From Bacteroidales bacterium (GTDB lineage Bacteria > Bacteroidota > Bacteroidia > Bacteroidales > PWNQ01), in assembly GCA_021740245.1 (NCBI GenBank), contig JAIPAE010000017.1, forward strand, positions 1 to 32,357: 32,357 nt of DNA, given 5' to 3'. Below the pieces are notes generated by a model, which made no database searches, was not told the DNA's origin, and worked only from the letters and a program-made list of their open reading frames with translations. The position numbers and the translations under genes were made by a program. This document shows positions 16,063 through 25,366 of this stretch, piece after piece (positions within the stretch are counted from its first letter, which is position 1; every line of letters starts with the position of its first letter).

Positions 16063-16089
16063 CAAAAATATTTTATTTTTACAAACATA
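16063..16089 (-). promoter_or_regulatory. Two candidate -7 boxes upstream of porW
   Basis: Minus-strand TATGTTTG (16082-16089) and TATTTTTG (16063-16070) both match TAnnTTTG. Neither has a good TTTG at the proper distance, and the region is AT-rich, so support is modest. Confidence 0.3.
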
Positions 16090-16127
16090 CGATTAAAGCA
16101 AGTTAATAATTCTATATTTCCTTAATC

Positions 16128-16159
16128 TTTATGGGACATTATCAATTTGATTATCTTTG
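16128..16159 (+). promoter_or_regulatory. Candidate promoter for the M23-dxr-rseP cluster
   Basis: TTTA, a 20-base spacer and TATCTTTG (16152-16159) fit TTTG-N19-21-TAnnTTTG with one mismatch. It lies about 98 bases upstream of the M23 ATG in the divergent spacer with porW. Confidence 0.42.
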
Positions 16160-16256
16160 TAAATTCAATTTTTGTTGGTGGATAAATTCAAAAAAATTGT
16201 TTGTTATTATACTGCCAGGCTATTAAACCCCACAAAGCAAAGTTCAATATCATTTG

Positions 16257-17156
16257 ATGGCAAAGAAAAGAAAAAATAAAAACTGGATTGATAAATTTCG
16301 CCATAAGTACCGGCTGGTAATCATGCAGGAAGATACGTTTGAAGAAAAACTATCTTTTCGCCTTTCCCGGCTCAATGTATTTGTTGTTACTGCTGTTCTG
16401 GCAATCTTACTTATCTTTTCAACGATCTATATCATTGCTTATACTCCTTTAAAACAATACATCCCCGGATACAGTAATGTCCACATTCAGGAAGATTTGT
16501 ACTCACAGATCAAAAAAACGGATTCTCTGGAGCGGGTTATTCTTCAACGAGAAGCTTATTTATATAATCTCAAGAATATTCTTGAAGGTAATACAGAAGC
16601 TCTTAAGGATACTGTTAGCGTTCATATAGACAGCAACAATGTAGATAAGTACAAAAACATCCGGTTTGACAGAAGCCCTGAAGATTCTATGCTTCGAGAA
16701 GAAATTCAACGGTTGGACAAGTATAACCTGGTTTATTACGATAGGGGGGTGGAACCAAATGTATACAGCAAGCGTGCTTCCATACGTAATTTTTTCTTTT
16801 TTACTCCTTTGGCAGGTCAAATCACCAATGGATTTAACGTGGAGAAAGAACATTACGGTGTGGATATTGTAGGGAAAGAAAATGATGTAGTTAAAGCAAC
16901 ATTAGACGGCCGGATCGTTTTTTCTAACTGGACCATGCGCACAGGCTATGTAATAATAATTATGCACGAAAATAATCTTATTTCGGTTTATAAGCATAAT
17001 GCTTCATTATTAAAACGTCTAGGTGAAATAGTAAAAGCAGGAGAACCTATAGCCATATCCGGAAACACCGGTGAACTAACCACAGGTCCTCATTTGCATT
17101 TTGAGATATGGTATAATGGCAGTCCTGAAAATCCAAGAGAATATATGAGCTTTTAA
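16257..17156 (+). CDS. M23-family (LytM) peptidase, membrane anchored
   Basis: The track counts a TTG at 16254; the ATG at 16257 gives MAKKRKNKNW and 299 residues. A basic cytoplasmic N-terminus is followed by one membrane helix (about 41-62), a periplasmic helical region and a C-terminal LytM domain. Zinc ligands are visible in HYGVDIV (H-x3-D, about 199-203) and GPHLHFE (HLH, about 279-281), so it is likely an active peptidoglycan endopeptidase rather than a degenerate NlpD/EnvC-type activator. Three bases separate it from dxr, so it is co-transcribed with dxr and rseP. Confidence 0.9.
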   Translation: MAKKRKNKNWIDKFRHKYRLVIMQEDTFEEKLSFRLSRLNVFVVTAVLAILLIFSTIYIIAYTPLKQYIPGYSNVHIQEDLYSQIKKTDSLERVILQREAYLYNLKNILEGNTEALKDTVSVHIDSNNVDKYKNIRFDRSPEDSMLREEIQRLDKYNLVYYDRGVEPNVYSKRASIRNFFFFTPLAGQITNGFNVEKEHYGVDIVGKENDVVKATLDGRIVFSNWTMRTGYVIIIMHENNLISVYKHNASLLKRLGEIVKAGEPIAISGNTGELTTGPHLHFEIWYNGSPENPREYMSF

Positions 17157-17159
17157 ACC

Positions 17160-18329
17160 ATGAGAAAACGAATTGCCATATTAGGAAGCACCGGGTCTAT
17201 TGGAACCCAAGCCCTGGAAGTTATCCACCAACATCCTGACTATTTCTCTGCGGAGGTCTTAAGCGCTCAGAATAATGCAAAGCTATTAGTTGAGCAAGCA
17301 AAAATTTTCAGGCCCGATACTGTGGTAATAACTAATGAAGATCATTATCAATCAGTTTTTGATGCTCTTGATCCTTTAGATATAAAAGTTTTTGCCGGAA
17401 AAGAATCGCTTTCACAGGTAACAGAAATGAACAGCATCGATGTTGTATTAAATGCCCTTGTAGGCTATGCAGCTTTAAAACCAACACTTCATGCTATCGA
17501 ATATGGTAAAACACTGGCGATGGCAAATAAAGAAACATTTGCTGTAGCCGGCCAACTTGTTACGCAGAAAGCAAAAGAAAAAAATGCTGTAATCTTACCT
17601 GTTGATTCTGAGCATTCTGCTATATATCAATGTCTTCAGGGCGAAGCCGGCAATCCGGTTGAAAAAATATACCTTACAGCAAGCGGAGGCCCGTTCAGAA
17701 CATATAACAAACAAGAAATAGAACAAGCAACACCCGACGATGCGCTTAAGCATCCCAATTGGGAAATGGGATGTAAAATAACCATTGACTCCGCATCTTT
17801 AATGAACAAGGGATTAGAAGTGATTGAAGCAAAATGGCTTTTCGGCCTGAAACCTTCACAAATTGATGTTATCATTCATCCCCAATCTATCATTCACTCA
17901 ATGGTTCAGTTTACAGATGGCTCCATGAAAGCCCAAATGGGGCTTCCGGATATGAAATTGCCCATTCAATATGCTTTTTCTTATCCCGGCCGAATTGAAA
18001 ATAATTTTGAGCGGTTTAATTTTGCTGATTTTCCGGAACTAACATTTCAACAACCCCGACGGGATGTTTTCCGTAATCTGAATCTGGCCTACAGAGCCCT
18101 TGAAAAAGCCGGCAATATGCCCTGTATTATGAATGCTGCCAATGAAATTGTGGTAAGCTCATTTTTAAAGAAACGCGTAGGCTTTTTGCAAATGAGTGAT
18201 GTAGTCGAAAAAGCAATGGAAACCATTGTTTTCATACCCAATCCCGGATATGAGGATTTGGTGGAAACAGACCAGGAAACCCGTGCTAAAACAATTCAAT
18301 GGGTCAAATCGTTAACAAAAACTACTTAA
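17160..18329 (+). CDS. dxr: 1-deoxy-D-xylulose 5-phosphate reductoisomerase
   Basis: A 389-residue enzyme that converts DXP to MEP with NADPH, the second step of the non-mevalonate isoprenoid pathway. The NADPH site is ILGSTGSIGTQAL; ANKET, PVDSEHSAIYQCL (metal-binding Asp/Glu), TASGGPFR, the HPQSIIHSMV block and NAANEI are all family signatures. Length is normal. It is cytoplasmic. Its position before rseP follows a common Bacteroidota arrangement, as in many other bacteria. Confidence 0.98.
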   Translation: MRKRIAILGSTGSIGTQALEVIHQHPDYFSAEVLSAQNNAKLLVEQAKIFRPDTVVITNEDHYQSVFDALDPLDIKVFAGKESLSQVTEMNSIDVVLNALVGYAALKPTLHAIEYGKTLAMANKETFAVAGQLVTQKAKEKNAVILPVDSEHSAIYQCLQGEAGNPVEKIYLTASGGPFRTYNKQEIEQATPDDALKHPNWEMGCKITIDSASLMNKGLEVIEAKWLFGLKPSQIDVIIHPQSIIHSMVQFTDGSMKAQMGLPDMKLPIQYAFSYPGRIENNFERFNFADFPELTFQQPRRDVFRNLNLAYRALEKAGNMPCIMNAANEIVVSSFLKKRVGFLQMSDVVEKAMETIVFIPNPGYEDLVETDQETRAKTIQWVKSLTKTT

Positions 18330-18344
18330 AGAAAGTCGAAGATA

Positions 18345-19685
18345 ATGGAAATAGTGATTAAGATTTTGCAGCTTTTGCTGAGTTTGTCCATTCTGATCAT
18401 CCTACACGAAGGGGGACATTTTTTATTTGCCCGGTTATTTAAAACACGTGTCGAAAAGTTTTATCTGTTCTTTAATCCCTGGTTTTCACTTTTTAAAATC
18501 AAAAAAGGTGATACAGAATATGGCATTGGTTGGCTTCCGTTGGGTGGTTATGTTAAAATTTCGGGAATGATCGATGAATCTATGGACAAAGAAGCCATGA
18601 AACAACCTCCGAAAGCATATGAATTCAGGGCTAAGCCTGCATGGCAAAGGCTCTTGATAATGTTAGGAGGTGTACTGGTAAACCTTATCCTGGGTTTTTT
18701 GATCTATTCTGCTGTTCTGTTTACCTGGGGCGAAAAGTATCTGCCAAATGAAAATATCAAAGACGGTATCTGGGTTACAGATTCACTACTTGTAGATATG
18801 GGACTTCAAAGCGGGGATAAAGTCATCAGCATCGACAATGAGCCCGTGGAAAAATATTCGGATATCATGGCCAATATGCTTAACGGTGGGTCTATGGTTA
18901 TTGAACGGAATAATGAACGTAAAACCATTAATCTTCCGGAAAACTTTGCCGGACAGTTGGTCGAAAACAAATCAAGACTTGTTGTTTATCCACGTGTTCC
19001 GTTTTATATTAAATCAATCCCGGATTCTTCTGTTAACAGTAACTCAGGACTCCAGGCTAAAGATAAGGTCATCTCCATCGCTGGCGAAGAAATACAGTAT
19101 TATGATCAGGCGATCCCGCTTTTGAAGAATCACAATGGAGATACAATTAACATGCAGGTTGAACGTGAATCCGGCATTAATGATTTAAATGTATATGTGA
19201 CTGATAACGGAAAAATACAGGTGGAAGTGGCTATATTGCGGCCATCGGATTTGAATAAACTCGGTATCTATGAATATAAAACTGAAACCTACGGTCTTTT
19301 TGAAAGCATTCCGGCCGGTTTTAACAAAGCCTGGAGTACACTTGCTTCTTATATAGAACAATTCAAACTTATCCTTCAGCCTAAAACAGGAGCATACAAA
19401 GGATTAGGCGGGTTTGGAACGATCATGAGCCTTTTTTCTGCTTCCTGGGACTGGCAATCATTCTGGGAGTTAACAGCATTTCTCTCCCTTATACTTGCAT
19501 TTATGAATATACTTCCAATTCCCGCACTGGACGGCGGTCATGTGATGTTTTTACTCTACGAAATTATTGCAGGACGAAAACCCAATGAAAAATTTATGGA
19601 GTATGCCCAAATGATTGGTATGATACTATTGCTCGGATTATTGCTATATGCCAACGGGATGGATATCCTGAGAGGATGTTCCTGA
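18345..19685 (+). CDS. rseP: RseP-type site-2 protease (M50, PDZ-containing)
   Basis: A 446-residue intramembrane metalloprotease. The catalytic HEGGH is in the first membrane helix (about residues 21-25) and the second zinc-ligand motif NILPIPALDGGH is near residues 388-399. Two PDZ-like regions lie in the periplasmic loop (QSGDKVISIDNEPVEKYSD and GLQAKDKVISIAGEEIQYYDQ). RseP cleaves anti-sigma factors and remnant signal peptides. It follows dxr by 15 bases. The extreme C-terminus (MDILRGCS) is short and polar. Confidence 0.96.
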   Translation: MEIVIKILQLLLSLSILIILHEGGHFLFARLFKTRVEKFYLFFNPWFSLFKIKKGDTEYGIGWLPLGGYVKISGMIDESMDKEAMKQPPKAYEFRAKPAWQRLLIMLGGVLVNLILGFLIYSAVLFTWGEKYLPNENIKDGIWVTDSLLVDMGLQSGDKVISIDNEPVEKYSDIMANMLNGGSMVIERNNERKTINLPENFAGQLVENKSRLVVYPRVPFYIKSIPDSSVNSNSGLQAKDKVISIAGEEIQYYDQAIPLLKNHNGDTINMQVERESGINDLNVYVTDNGKIQVEVAILRPSDLNKLGIYEYKTETYGLFESIPAGFNKAWSTLASYIEQFKLILQPKTGAYKGLGGFGTIMSLFSASWDWQSFWELTAFLSLILAFMNILPIPALDGGHVMFLLYEIIAGRKPNEKFMEYAQMIGMILLLGLLLYANGMDILRGCS

Positions 19686-19713
19686 TCTTTTCACCAACAT
19701 CTTTCGGAAATAG

Positions 19714-19809
19714 CTCAAAAAGATTAATAACACAGAATATATTAAAGTTTCCGTAACCGCTCAGGAAATTATTAAGGGTGAGGCGGTTTCATTAACAGCT
19801 AAACGTTAA
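19714..19809 (+). other. Short coding-like frame after rseP, possible remnant
   Basis: Between the TAG at 19711 and the TAA at 19807 one frame reads LKKINNTEYIKVSVTAQEII then KGEAVSLTAKR. It looks protein-like but has no ATG and no partner frame upstream. It could be the tail of a lost gene or chance. The same bases hold an imperfect hairpin (CCGCTCA with TGAGGCGG, about 19757-19786) that may act as a weak terminator between the convergent rseP and YitT genes. Confidence 0.25.
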
Positions 19810-20717
19810 TTTTGAAAATCCGGTGTTTCCGCAATCTTTTTCCTAAGCGGTTTAAAACCACTTCCTAATATTTCATTAGCATTGATCACGGTCATAAATG
19901 CATCTTCATCAATTTTATAGATATAATCCTGTAGTATAGTGAGCTCCCTTCTGTTCACGACCGTAAAAATTATGGTTTTATCTTTTCCCTGATACATGCC
20001 TTCTCCTTTAATAAACGTTCCACCCCGCTGCAGATCATTGATGATTTTATTTCGTATTTCCTGAGCATGATCAGAAATGATGAATAATGTTTTTTCATAA
20101 CTCACACCTTCAAGGACAATATCAATCACGCGTCCTGTGACAAATATTGTAATCCAGGAGAACAATGGGATTTTCCAGTCATGAAAAGCAATAAGTCCAC
20201 CAAGAACAATAACCGAGTCAATATAAATCAGCAGATGCCCCAATGATTTTCCGGTGTATTTATTCAGGATCATGGCAATGATATCGGAACCACCGGATGT
20301 AGCTTTTGATTTAAAGATCAGGCCAAGTCCTAATCCAAGCAAAACACCTCCAAAGATAGCTGAGAGCAATCCTTCATTTTCCACCAGTTGCTTCCCCTGC
20401 CAGAAATAATTGAGTAAGTCAACCCAGCCTGCAGTCATTAAAAAACCAACTACTGTTTTTACGCCAAACCGTGGCCCCAGGATTTTATATCCTATAATAG
20501 CCAGCGGAATATCAATAACAAGAGCTGTTAATCCGATAGGAGTATCCAGCAAATGGTGAATGATGATGGCCACGCCATAAGTACCACCCGGTGCTAGTTT
20601 ATAGGGTGATATAAAAAACACAAATCCGGATGCCAGAATGAAGGTGCCAACAAGGATCAGGCTGTATGCTCTGAACCATTCTTTTGAAAAAATCTTCTCT
20701 TTTGTAATAAATGTCAT
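19806..20717 (-). CDS. YitT-family membrane protein (DUF161/DUF2179)
   Basis: A 303-residue protein with about six hydrophobic helices in the first 205 residues (AYSLILVGTFILASGFVFFI, LLSAIFGGVLLGLGLGLIF and others). Glycine-rich GGTYGVAIIIHHLLDTPIG and KSKATSGGSDIIAMILNKYTG are the YitT repeats. A C-terminal soluble DUF2179 domain follows (RGGTFIKGEGMYQGKDKTI...). YitT proteins are widespread inner-membrane proteins, proposed transporters, with no firmly assigned substrate. It is convergent with rseP and divergent from the outer-membrane protein gene. Confidence 0.93.
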   Translation of the reverse strand: MTFITKEKIFSKEWFRAYSLILVGTFILASGFVFFISPYKLAPGGTYGVAIIIHHLLDTPIGLTALVIDIPLAIIGYKILGPRFGVKTVVGFLMTAGWVDLLNYFWQGKQLVENEGLLSAIFGGVLLGLGLGLIFKSKATSGGSDIIAMILNKYTGKSLGHLLIYIDSVIVLGGLIAFHDWKIPLFSWITIFVTGRVIDIVLEGVSYEKTLFIISDHAQEIRNKIINDLQRGGTFIKGEGMYQGKDKTIIFTVVNRRELTILQDYIYKIDEDAFMTVINANEILGSGFKPLRKKIAETPDFQN

Positions 20718-20855
20718 ATCCCTTAATGTTGTTTTGTATTACCCTGCAATATTAGGGAAAATCATTTTGCAAAGCGAATTATAAATTTCATCTTAGCGGG
20801 AGAATTTTATGCCATTTGTGTTTTATTCACCTTAACTTTATGCACTTTAAAAGTT

Positions 20856-23800
20856 ATGCACAAAACTCCGGGATTTTATATCATCATTTTTTTTATTCTG
20901 CTTTTATTCTGCAGCCGGGAAGTTTTTTCACAACAAATTACTGCTAAACGGAGCAAAACCATTCATATTACGAATGATACAACTCAAATCGATTCCCTTA
21001 CCATAATCCCGTCAAGTGTCAGAGTCAATAATCCTCAGCTAGCCCGAAATAGTTTTCGTATAGATACGCTTAAGGGGCTTTTCATTGTTGTAAACCCCGT
21101 TGATTTCTTTCTAAATAAAGACACTGTAAAAGTAGATATTAGCTACAAAGTTTTCCCATATAACTTTAATACTCAATGGCAATCGCCATATAAAAAAGAT
21201 GTTCTATATAAAAAGCAGAGAACCGATGATCTGCCAGGCTCAACCATAAAAGGAGAAGTTGATGATTTTTTTGATTTCGGGGACCTGCAAAAATCGGGAG
21301 CAATTTCACGTGGGTTTTCACTGGGAAATAAACAAGATGCCTCTCTAAATTCCGATCTTAATTTGCAGCTAAATGGTTCCTTAACCAATGACATAAGTAT
21401 ACGTGCAGCTATCACCGATAACAATATTCCTATTCAACCCGAAGGGAATACACAACAAATCCAGGATTTTGATAAAGTATTTATTGAAATCAGCCAGGGC
21501 AAAAATAAGCTAACTGCCGGTGATTTTGAAATCATGGAAACTGAAGACCGTTTTTTAAGATTCCGTCAGAAAGTTCAGGGGTTAAAAGTTGAAAGCACTA
21601 TACCCGTGGGCAATAAAAACAAAAACAGACTCAGTGTTAAAGCAGGTGCAGCTCTGTCCAAAGGAAAATATTCGCGGAATGAAATAGATGGGATCGAAGG
21701 GAACCAGGGGCCTTATAAGCTTCGCGGCAACAACAATGAGCGTTTTGTAGTTATCCTGGCAGGTTCTGAAACAGTTTACCTGAATGGACAAAAACTAAGC
21801 AGGGGAGAAAAACAGGATTATACCATCAATTACAATACGGCAGAGATCACATTTACCCCTGAAAATATTATTAGTAAGGACAGTCGTATTATTGTAGAGT
21901 TTGAATATTCGGACCGGAATTATGCCAGGGCAATGTTTGCTACCAGTACTCAATATAAAACCAAAAAGCTGGAAGTGAATCTGAATTACTTTAATCAAAG
22001 TGATTTGAAAAACCAGCCTTTCGAGATGGACCTTAACGATACGACAAGATCTGTGCTGGCTTCAGCAGGTGATGATCAACAAAAAATGATAACCGGTAGT
22101 GTCGATTCAGTTTCATTTTCGTCTGAAGAGATTCTTTATAAAATGATTGACAGCTTAGGGTATGATTCCGTACTCGTTTATTCAACGAATCCGGACAGCG
22201 CTCATTACCGGGTTAAGTTTTCCAGAGTGGGAGATGGTAACGGAAACTATATAAAAGCCAAATCAGCAGCTAACGGCACCGTATATAAATGGAAGGAACC
22301 TGTGGGAGGTAAAGCTCAGGGTAGTTTTGCTCCTGTTGAAATGCTTGTAGCTCCGCGTAAAACAGAAGTTATTTCGTTATCAACAAGCTATAACATCACC
22401 AATAAAACCAGAACCGGGTTTACCACTACGCTATCCAATCAGGATTTAAATTTGTTTTCAACCCTTGACGCTAAAGATAACAAAGGTTATGCCGGTGAAC
22501 TATGGATAAATCATCACGAAAAACTGAACTTAAATAATGACACTAATCGCATTAAATGGCTTAGCAAAGGAAAGATTAGCATAATTGACCGACATTTTAA
22601 TCCTGTTAATCGCTTCAGGAGTGTAGAATTTGACCGGGACTGGAACCTCAACGACATACAGCAATCCAATGAAGTCCGGACACAAATATCTTCAGAACTT
22701 TCCAAAGCCGAAACCGGACACCTCCGCTTATCTCATCAAATGCTAAAGCGTGAGGATAAAGTCACCGGACAACGATATTCGGCTAAACTAAATCTTGACA
22801 AGGGCGGATTTTTTATTCTAGGCCACGGTAGTTTATTAAACAGCGACAATTACGGAATCAAATCCAGGTTTTTACGCCACAAAGTAACTGCGGGGAAAAG
22901 GTTTCAGTTCTTCCGACTTTCTCTTGATGAAGAACGGGAACACAATACTTTCCGACTGCATGGAGATAGCGTGAATTCCAACAGTTATTCATTTCAAACC
23001 TGGGGGGCAGAAATATCCTTACCCGATACCAGTCGTTTTCGCACTACGGTCCGCTATGAACAACGACGTGACAAATTGCCTTTCAATGGTAGTTTAAAGG
23101 AATCATCCAGGGCAGATGAAACATCATTGATGCTCCATTGGAATATTTCAGACAAACAATTGTTGGAAGCACGTCTGTCATACAGGAATCTGCAAATTCT
23201 TGACAGCATAAGCAATAATAAGCCTGAAGAAAATATAACGGCCCGTATTAACTATTCATCCACATTTGCCGGGGGAGCGATCACTAATCAAACTTTTTAT
23301 GAAAGTGGCTCCGGATTAGAGGTTGAAAAAGAATTCACCTACCTGGAAGTCAGCCCGGGACAAGGTCTGTACCAATGGGAGGATTACAATGGAAATGGTG
23401 TTAAGGAAATCAATGAGTTTGAAATCGCCAGTTTCCGCGATCAGGCCAACTACATCAGAGTATATACTCCTACTGATAACTATATCCAGGTTTTCAAAAA
23501 CAGTTTCAGACAAACCTTATATGTTAATCCTTCAAGAATATGGAGAGAAAATGATAGCACTTATAAAAAAATCTTGTCAAAGTTCACTAATCGATTTACA
23601 TACCGGGTTTCACAAAAAAATCAATTTGAAAATTATTTCAGTTCTTACAACCCGTTTTTCACACCTGAAAACAATAATCAACTGATAACACTTAATGAAC
23701 AACTTAAAAACACCTTCTATTTTCAACGCAGTCATTCTACTTTTGGGATGAACTGGACACACCAACGGTCAGGAAATAAAAGCCTGCTGGCAAATGGTTC

Positions 23801-24335
23801 CGAACAACAATACCTGAAAGAGAATGAACTAAATGTTCGCTGGAATATGTCATCTTCCGTCAGCATTTTATCAGAAATGCGTTTAGCCTCTAGAAAACAT
23901 TTATCAGAATTTTTTCCAAACAAGGAATATAACATTAATATCAAGGAAATAATTCCCACACTCAGCTATCAACCCTCTACCAAATTCAGAATAAAAGGTT
24001 TATTTACCTGGACACAGAAAAAAAATCAAAACCTCAATAACGAACAAGCCAGGATATTAAAATACGGAGCCGAGTTAAGACATGCTGCATTAAGCAAAGG
24101 AGACATAAAGATCAACTTTAATTACCTTGTGGTAGACTATTCAGGCAGCGCAAACAAAAACCTTGAATACGAAATGCTGAAAGGATTTAAAAATGGCAAC
24201 AATTATCAGTGGACTTTAAGTTATCAGCGTAAACTATTAGCATATTTGCAACTGAACTTGCAATATGAAGGCAGAAAAACGCCCGGTGCAACAACAGTTC
24301 ACATCGGGCGCATTCAACTCAGGGCTTACTTCTAA
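20856..24335 (+). CDS. Large outer-membrane beta-barrel-like protein of unknown function
   Basis: A 1159-residue secreted protein. The signal peptide (FYIIIFFILLLFCSREVFSQ, cleavage near SQ-QI) is followed by an N-terminal domain of about 120 residues. A motif-rich region comes next (ISRGFSLGNKQDASLNSDLN, then DKVFIEISQGKNKLTAGDFE, then ETVYLNGQKLSRGEKQDYTI and SRIIVEFEYSDRNY). The remainder alternates polar and aromatic residues in short strands, as in a large beta-barrel, and it ends in phenylalanine (RIQLRAYF), typical of outer-membrane barrels. DYNGNGVKEINEFE (about residue 840) resembles an EF-hand/dockerin-like calcium loop; the same surroundings occur in SprA-like proteins. I do not recognise a named family and would not call it SprA, which is about twice as long. 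It is monocistronic and convergent with the coiled-coil gene (six bases between stops). Confidence 0.82.
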   Translation: MHKTPGFYIIIFFILLLFCSREVFSQQITAKRSKTIHITNDTTQIDSLTIIPSSVRVNNPQLARNSFRIDTLKGLFIVVNPVDFFLNKDTVKVDISYKVFPYNFNTQWQSPYKKDVLYKKQRTDDLPGSTIKGEVDDFFDFGDLQKSGAISRGFSLGNKQDASLNSDLNLQLNGSLTNDISIRAAITDNNIPIQPEGNTQQIQDFDKVFIEISQGKNKLTAGDFEIMETEDRFLRFRQKVQGLKVESTIPVGNKNKNRLSVKAGAALSKGKYSRNEIDGIEGNQGPYKLRGNNNERFVVILAGSETVYLNGQKLSRGEKQDYTINYNTAEITFTPENIISKDSRIIVEFEYSDRNYARAMFATSTQYKTKKLEVNLNYFNQSDLKNQPFEMDLNDTTRSVLASAGDDQQKMITGSVDSVSFSSEEILYKMIDSLGYDSVLVYSTNPDSAHYRVKFSRVGDGNGNYIKAKSAANGTVYKWKEPVGGKAQGSFAPVEMLVAPRKTEVISLSTSYNITNKTRTGFTTTLSNQDLNLFSTLDAKDNKGYAGELWINHHEKLNLNNDTNRIKWLSKGKISIIDRHFNPVNRFRSVEFDRDWNLNDIQQSNEVRTQISSELSKAETGHLRLSHQMLKREDKVTGQRYSAKLNLDKGGFFILGHGSLLNSDNYGIKSRFLRHKVTAGKRFQFFRLSLDEEREHNTFRLHGDSVNSNSYSFQTWGAEISLPDTSRFRTTVRYEQRRDKLPFNGSLKESSRADETSLMLHWNISDKQLLEARLSYRNLQILDSISNNKPEENITARINYSSTFAGGAITNQTFYESGSGLEVEKEFTYLEVSPGQGLYQWEDYNGNGVKEINEFEIASFRDQANYIRVYTPTDNYIQVFKNSFRQTLYVNPSRIWRENDSTYKKILSKFTNRFTYRVSQKNQFENYFSSYNPFFTPENNNQLITLNEQLKNTFYFQRSHSTFGMNWTHQRSGNKSLLANGSEQQYLKENELNVRWNMSSSVSILSEMRLASRKHLSEFFPNKEYNINIKEIIPTLSYQPSTKFRIKGLFTWTQKKNQNLNNEQARILKYGAELRHAALSKGDIKINFNYLVVDYSGSANKNLEYEMLKGFKNGNNYQWTLSYQRKLLAYLQLNLQYEGRKTPGATTVHIGRIQLRAYF

Positions 24336-24341
24336 CTTGTA

Positions 24342-25259
24342 TTATTCAAGCAATAATTTACCCTGACCTATTTCCTGATTGTCAATATAAATAGCAACAT
24401 TATATGATCCTTCCATGACATCTTTCACATGTTCATCTTTAACCCAGTACATACAATGATGTTGTTCTTCATTCTGATAATCTATAGTTTTAGTCAAAGA
24501 ATACTGTAGTTTTTCACCATTGAGCATAAAATAGTCTTCACTCCGCTTGAAAAGGATTTTACCGTCTGGCCGGGCAATTCGAATATATAGTTTCTTTTCG
24601 CCGGACTCCGCAATAAGATTCTCACTAATTGTAAAGCATATCTTTATCTTATCCAGTCTCCGGGCTTTATCCGTTAGTTTTTCCTTATCACCTGTCCAGC
24701 CACCCATATGAATTGCATCTACGGAGATGGCATAAGCTTTCAGGAGAGTCCCTTTTTCTACTTTTTGTTTTAGCTTTTCCTTTTCTTCCGTTACCTGTTC
24801 TTTTTCAGTTTTTGTCTCCTCATATTTTTGCTTGATGTCCTCGTTTTCTATTTTAAGCTTTTTATTCACTTTATAAAGTGAATCAAGTTCCTGAACATAG
24901 GTTTGATGCGAATTTCTAAGGTATTCCAGTTTTCGTTTAATCTGATAATAGTCTGCCTGGCGGGCAATCAGGCGTTCAATCTCTTTAGCCTTCGCTTCGA
25001 TCACTGAATCTTTCTTAGTCAGTTTTTCAGAAACTTCACTATACTCATTTTTTACCTGCTCATGCTGATCCATAAGGGTGTTTAGCTCATTCTCCAGTTT
25101 TTGAGTTTCATTTTCTTTTTCTATGATAACCGTTTCAACTTGTGTTTTCTTTTGCATGAGTTGCCAACCCATAAATAGAATAACCAATACCAATATACCA
25201 ATGATAATCCGGTAAATGGTTTCTTTTTTCTTGAAATCCTGAGATTTTTCTTCTGTCAT
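24342..25259 (-). CDS. Membrane-anchored coiled-coil protein
   Basis: A 305-residue protein. A short charged N-terminus precedes one membrane helix (about 17-35, IYRIIIGILVLVILFMGW). Residues about 45-175 are a long Glu/Lys heptad-rich coiled coil, presumably periplasmic. The C-terminal about 130 residues (LLKAYAISVDAIHMGGWTGDKEKLTDKA...) form a compact domain with beta strands and RIARPDGKILFKRSEDYF. Proteins of this layout are common in Bacteroidota and usually listed as hypothetical or chromosome-segregation-like because of the coiled coil; no function is established. It has its own likely promoter. Confidence 0.85.
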   Translation of the reverse strand: MTEEKSQDFKKKETIYRIIIGILVLVILFMGWQLMQKKTQVETVIIEKENETQKLENELNTLMDQHEQVKNEYSEVSEKLTKKDSVIEAKAKEIERLIARQADYYQIKRKLEYLRNSHQTYVQELDSLYKVNKKLKIENEDIKQKYEETKTEKEQVTEEKEKLKQKVEKGTLLKAYAISVDAIHMGGWTGDKEKLTDKARRLDKIKICFTISENLIAESGEKKLYIRIARPDGKILFKRSEDYFMLNGEKLQYSLTKTIDYQNEEQHHCMYWVKDEHVKDVMEGSYNVAIYIDNQEIGQGKLLLE

Positions 25260-25293
25260 GATGGATTAATATTGATTTATTACTGATTTTCTA

Positions 25294-25323
25294 CAAAATT
25301 ATTTATTTTTATTCTCATGGAAA
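25294..25323 (-). promoter_or_regulatory. Candidate promoter of the coiled-coil gene
   Basis: Minus-strand TTTC, an 18-base spacer and TAATTTTG (25294-25301). The -7 box matches TAnnTTTG; the -33 box has one mismatch and the spacer is one base short. The leader to the ATG at 25259 would be about 28 bases. Confidence 0.4.
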
Positions 25324-25366
25324 CGTATTCTTTTAGAAATTATTCCATTTAACAAAGATAACTATT

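Noticed and set aside
16131-16226. 31-aa plus-strand ORF MGHYQFDYLC... before the M23 gene
   Set aside because: It overlaps the likely TATCTTTG promoter and shows no domain or signal features.
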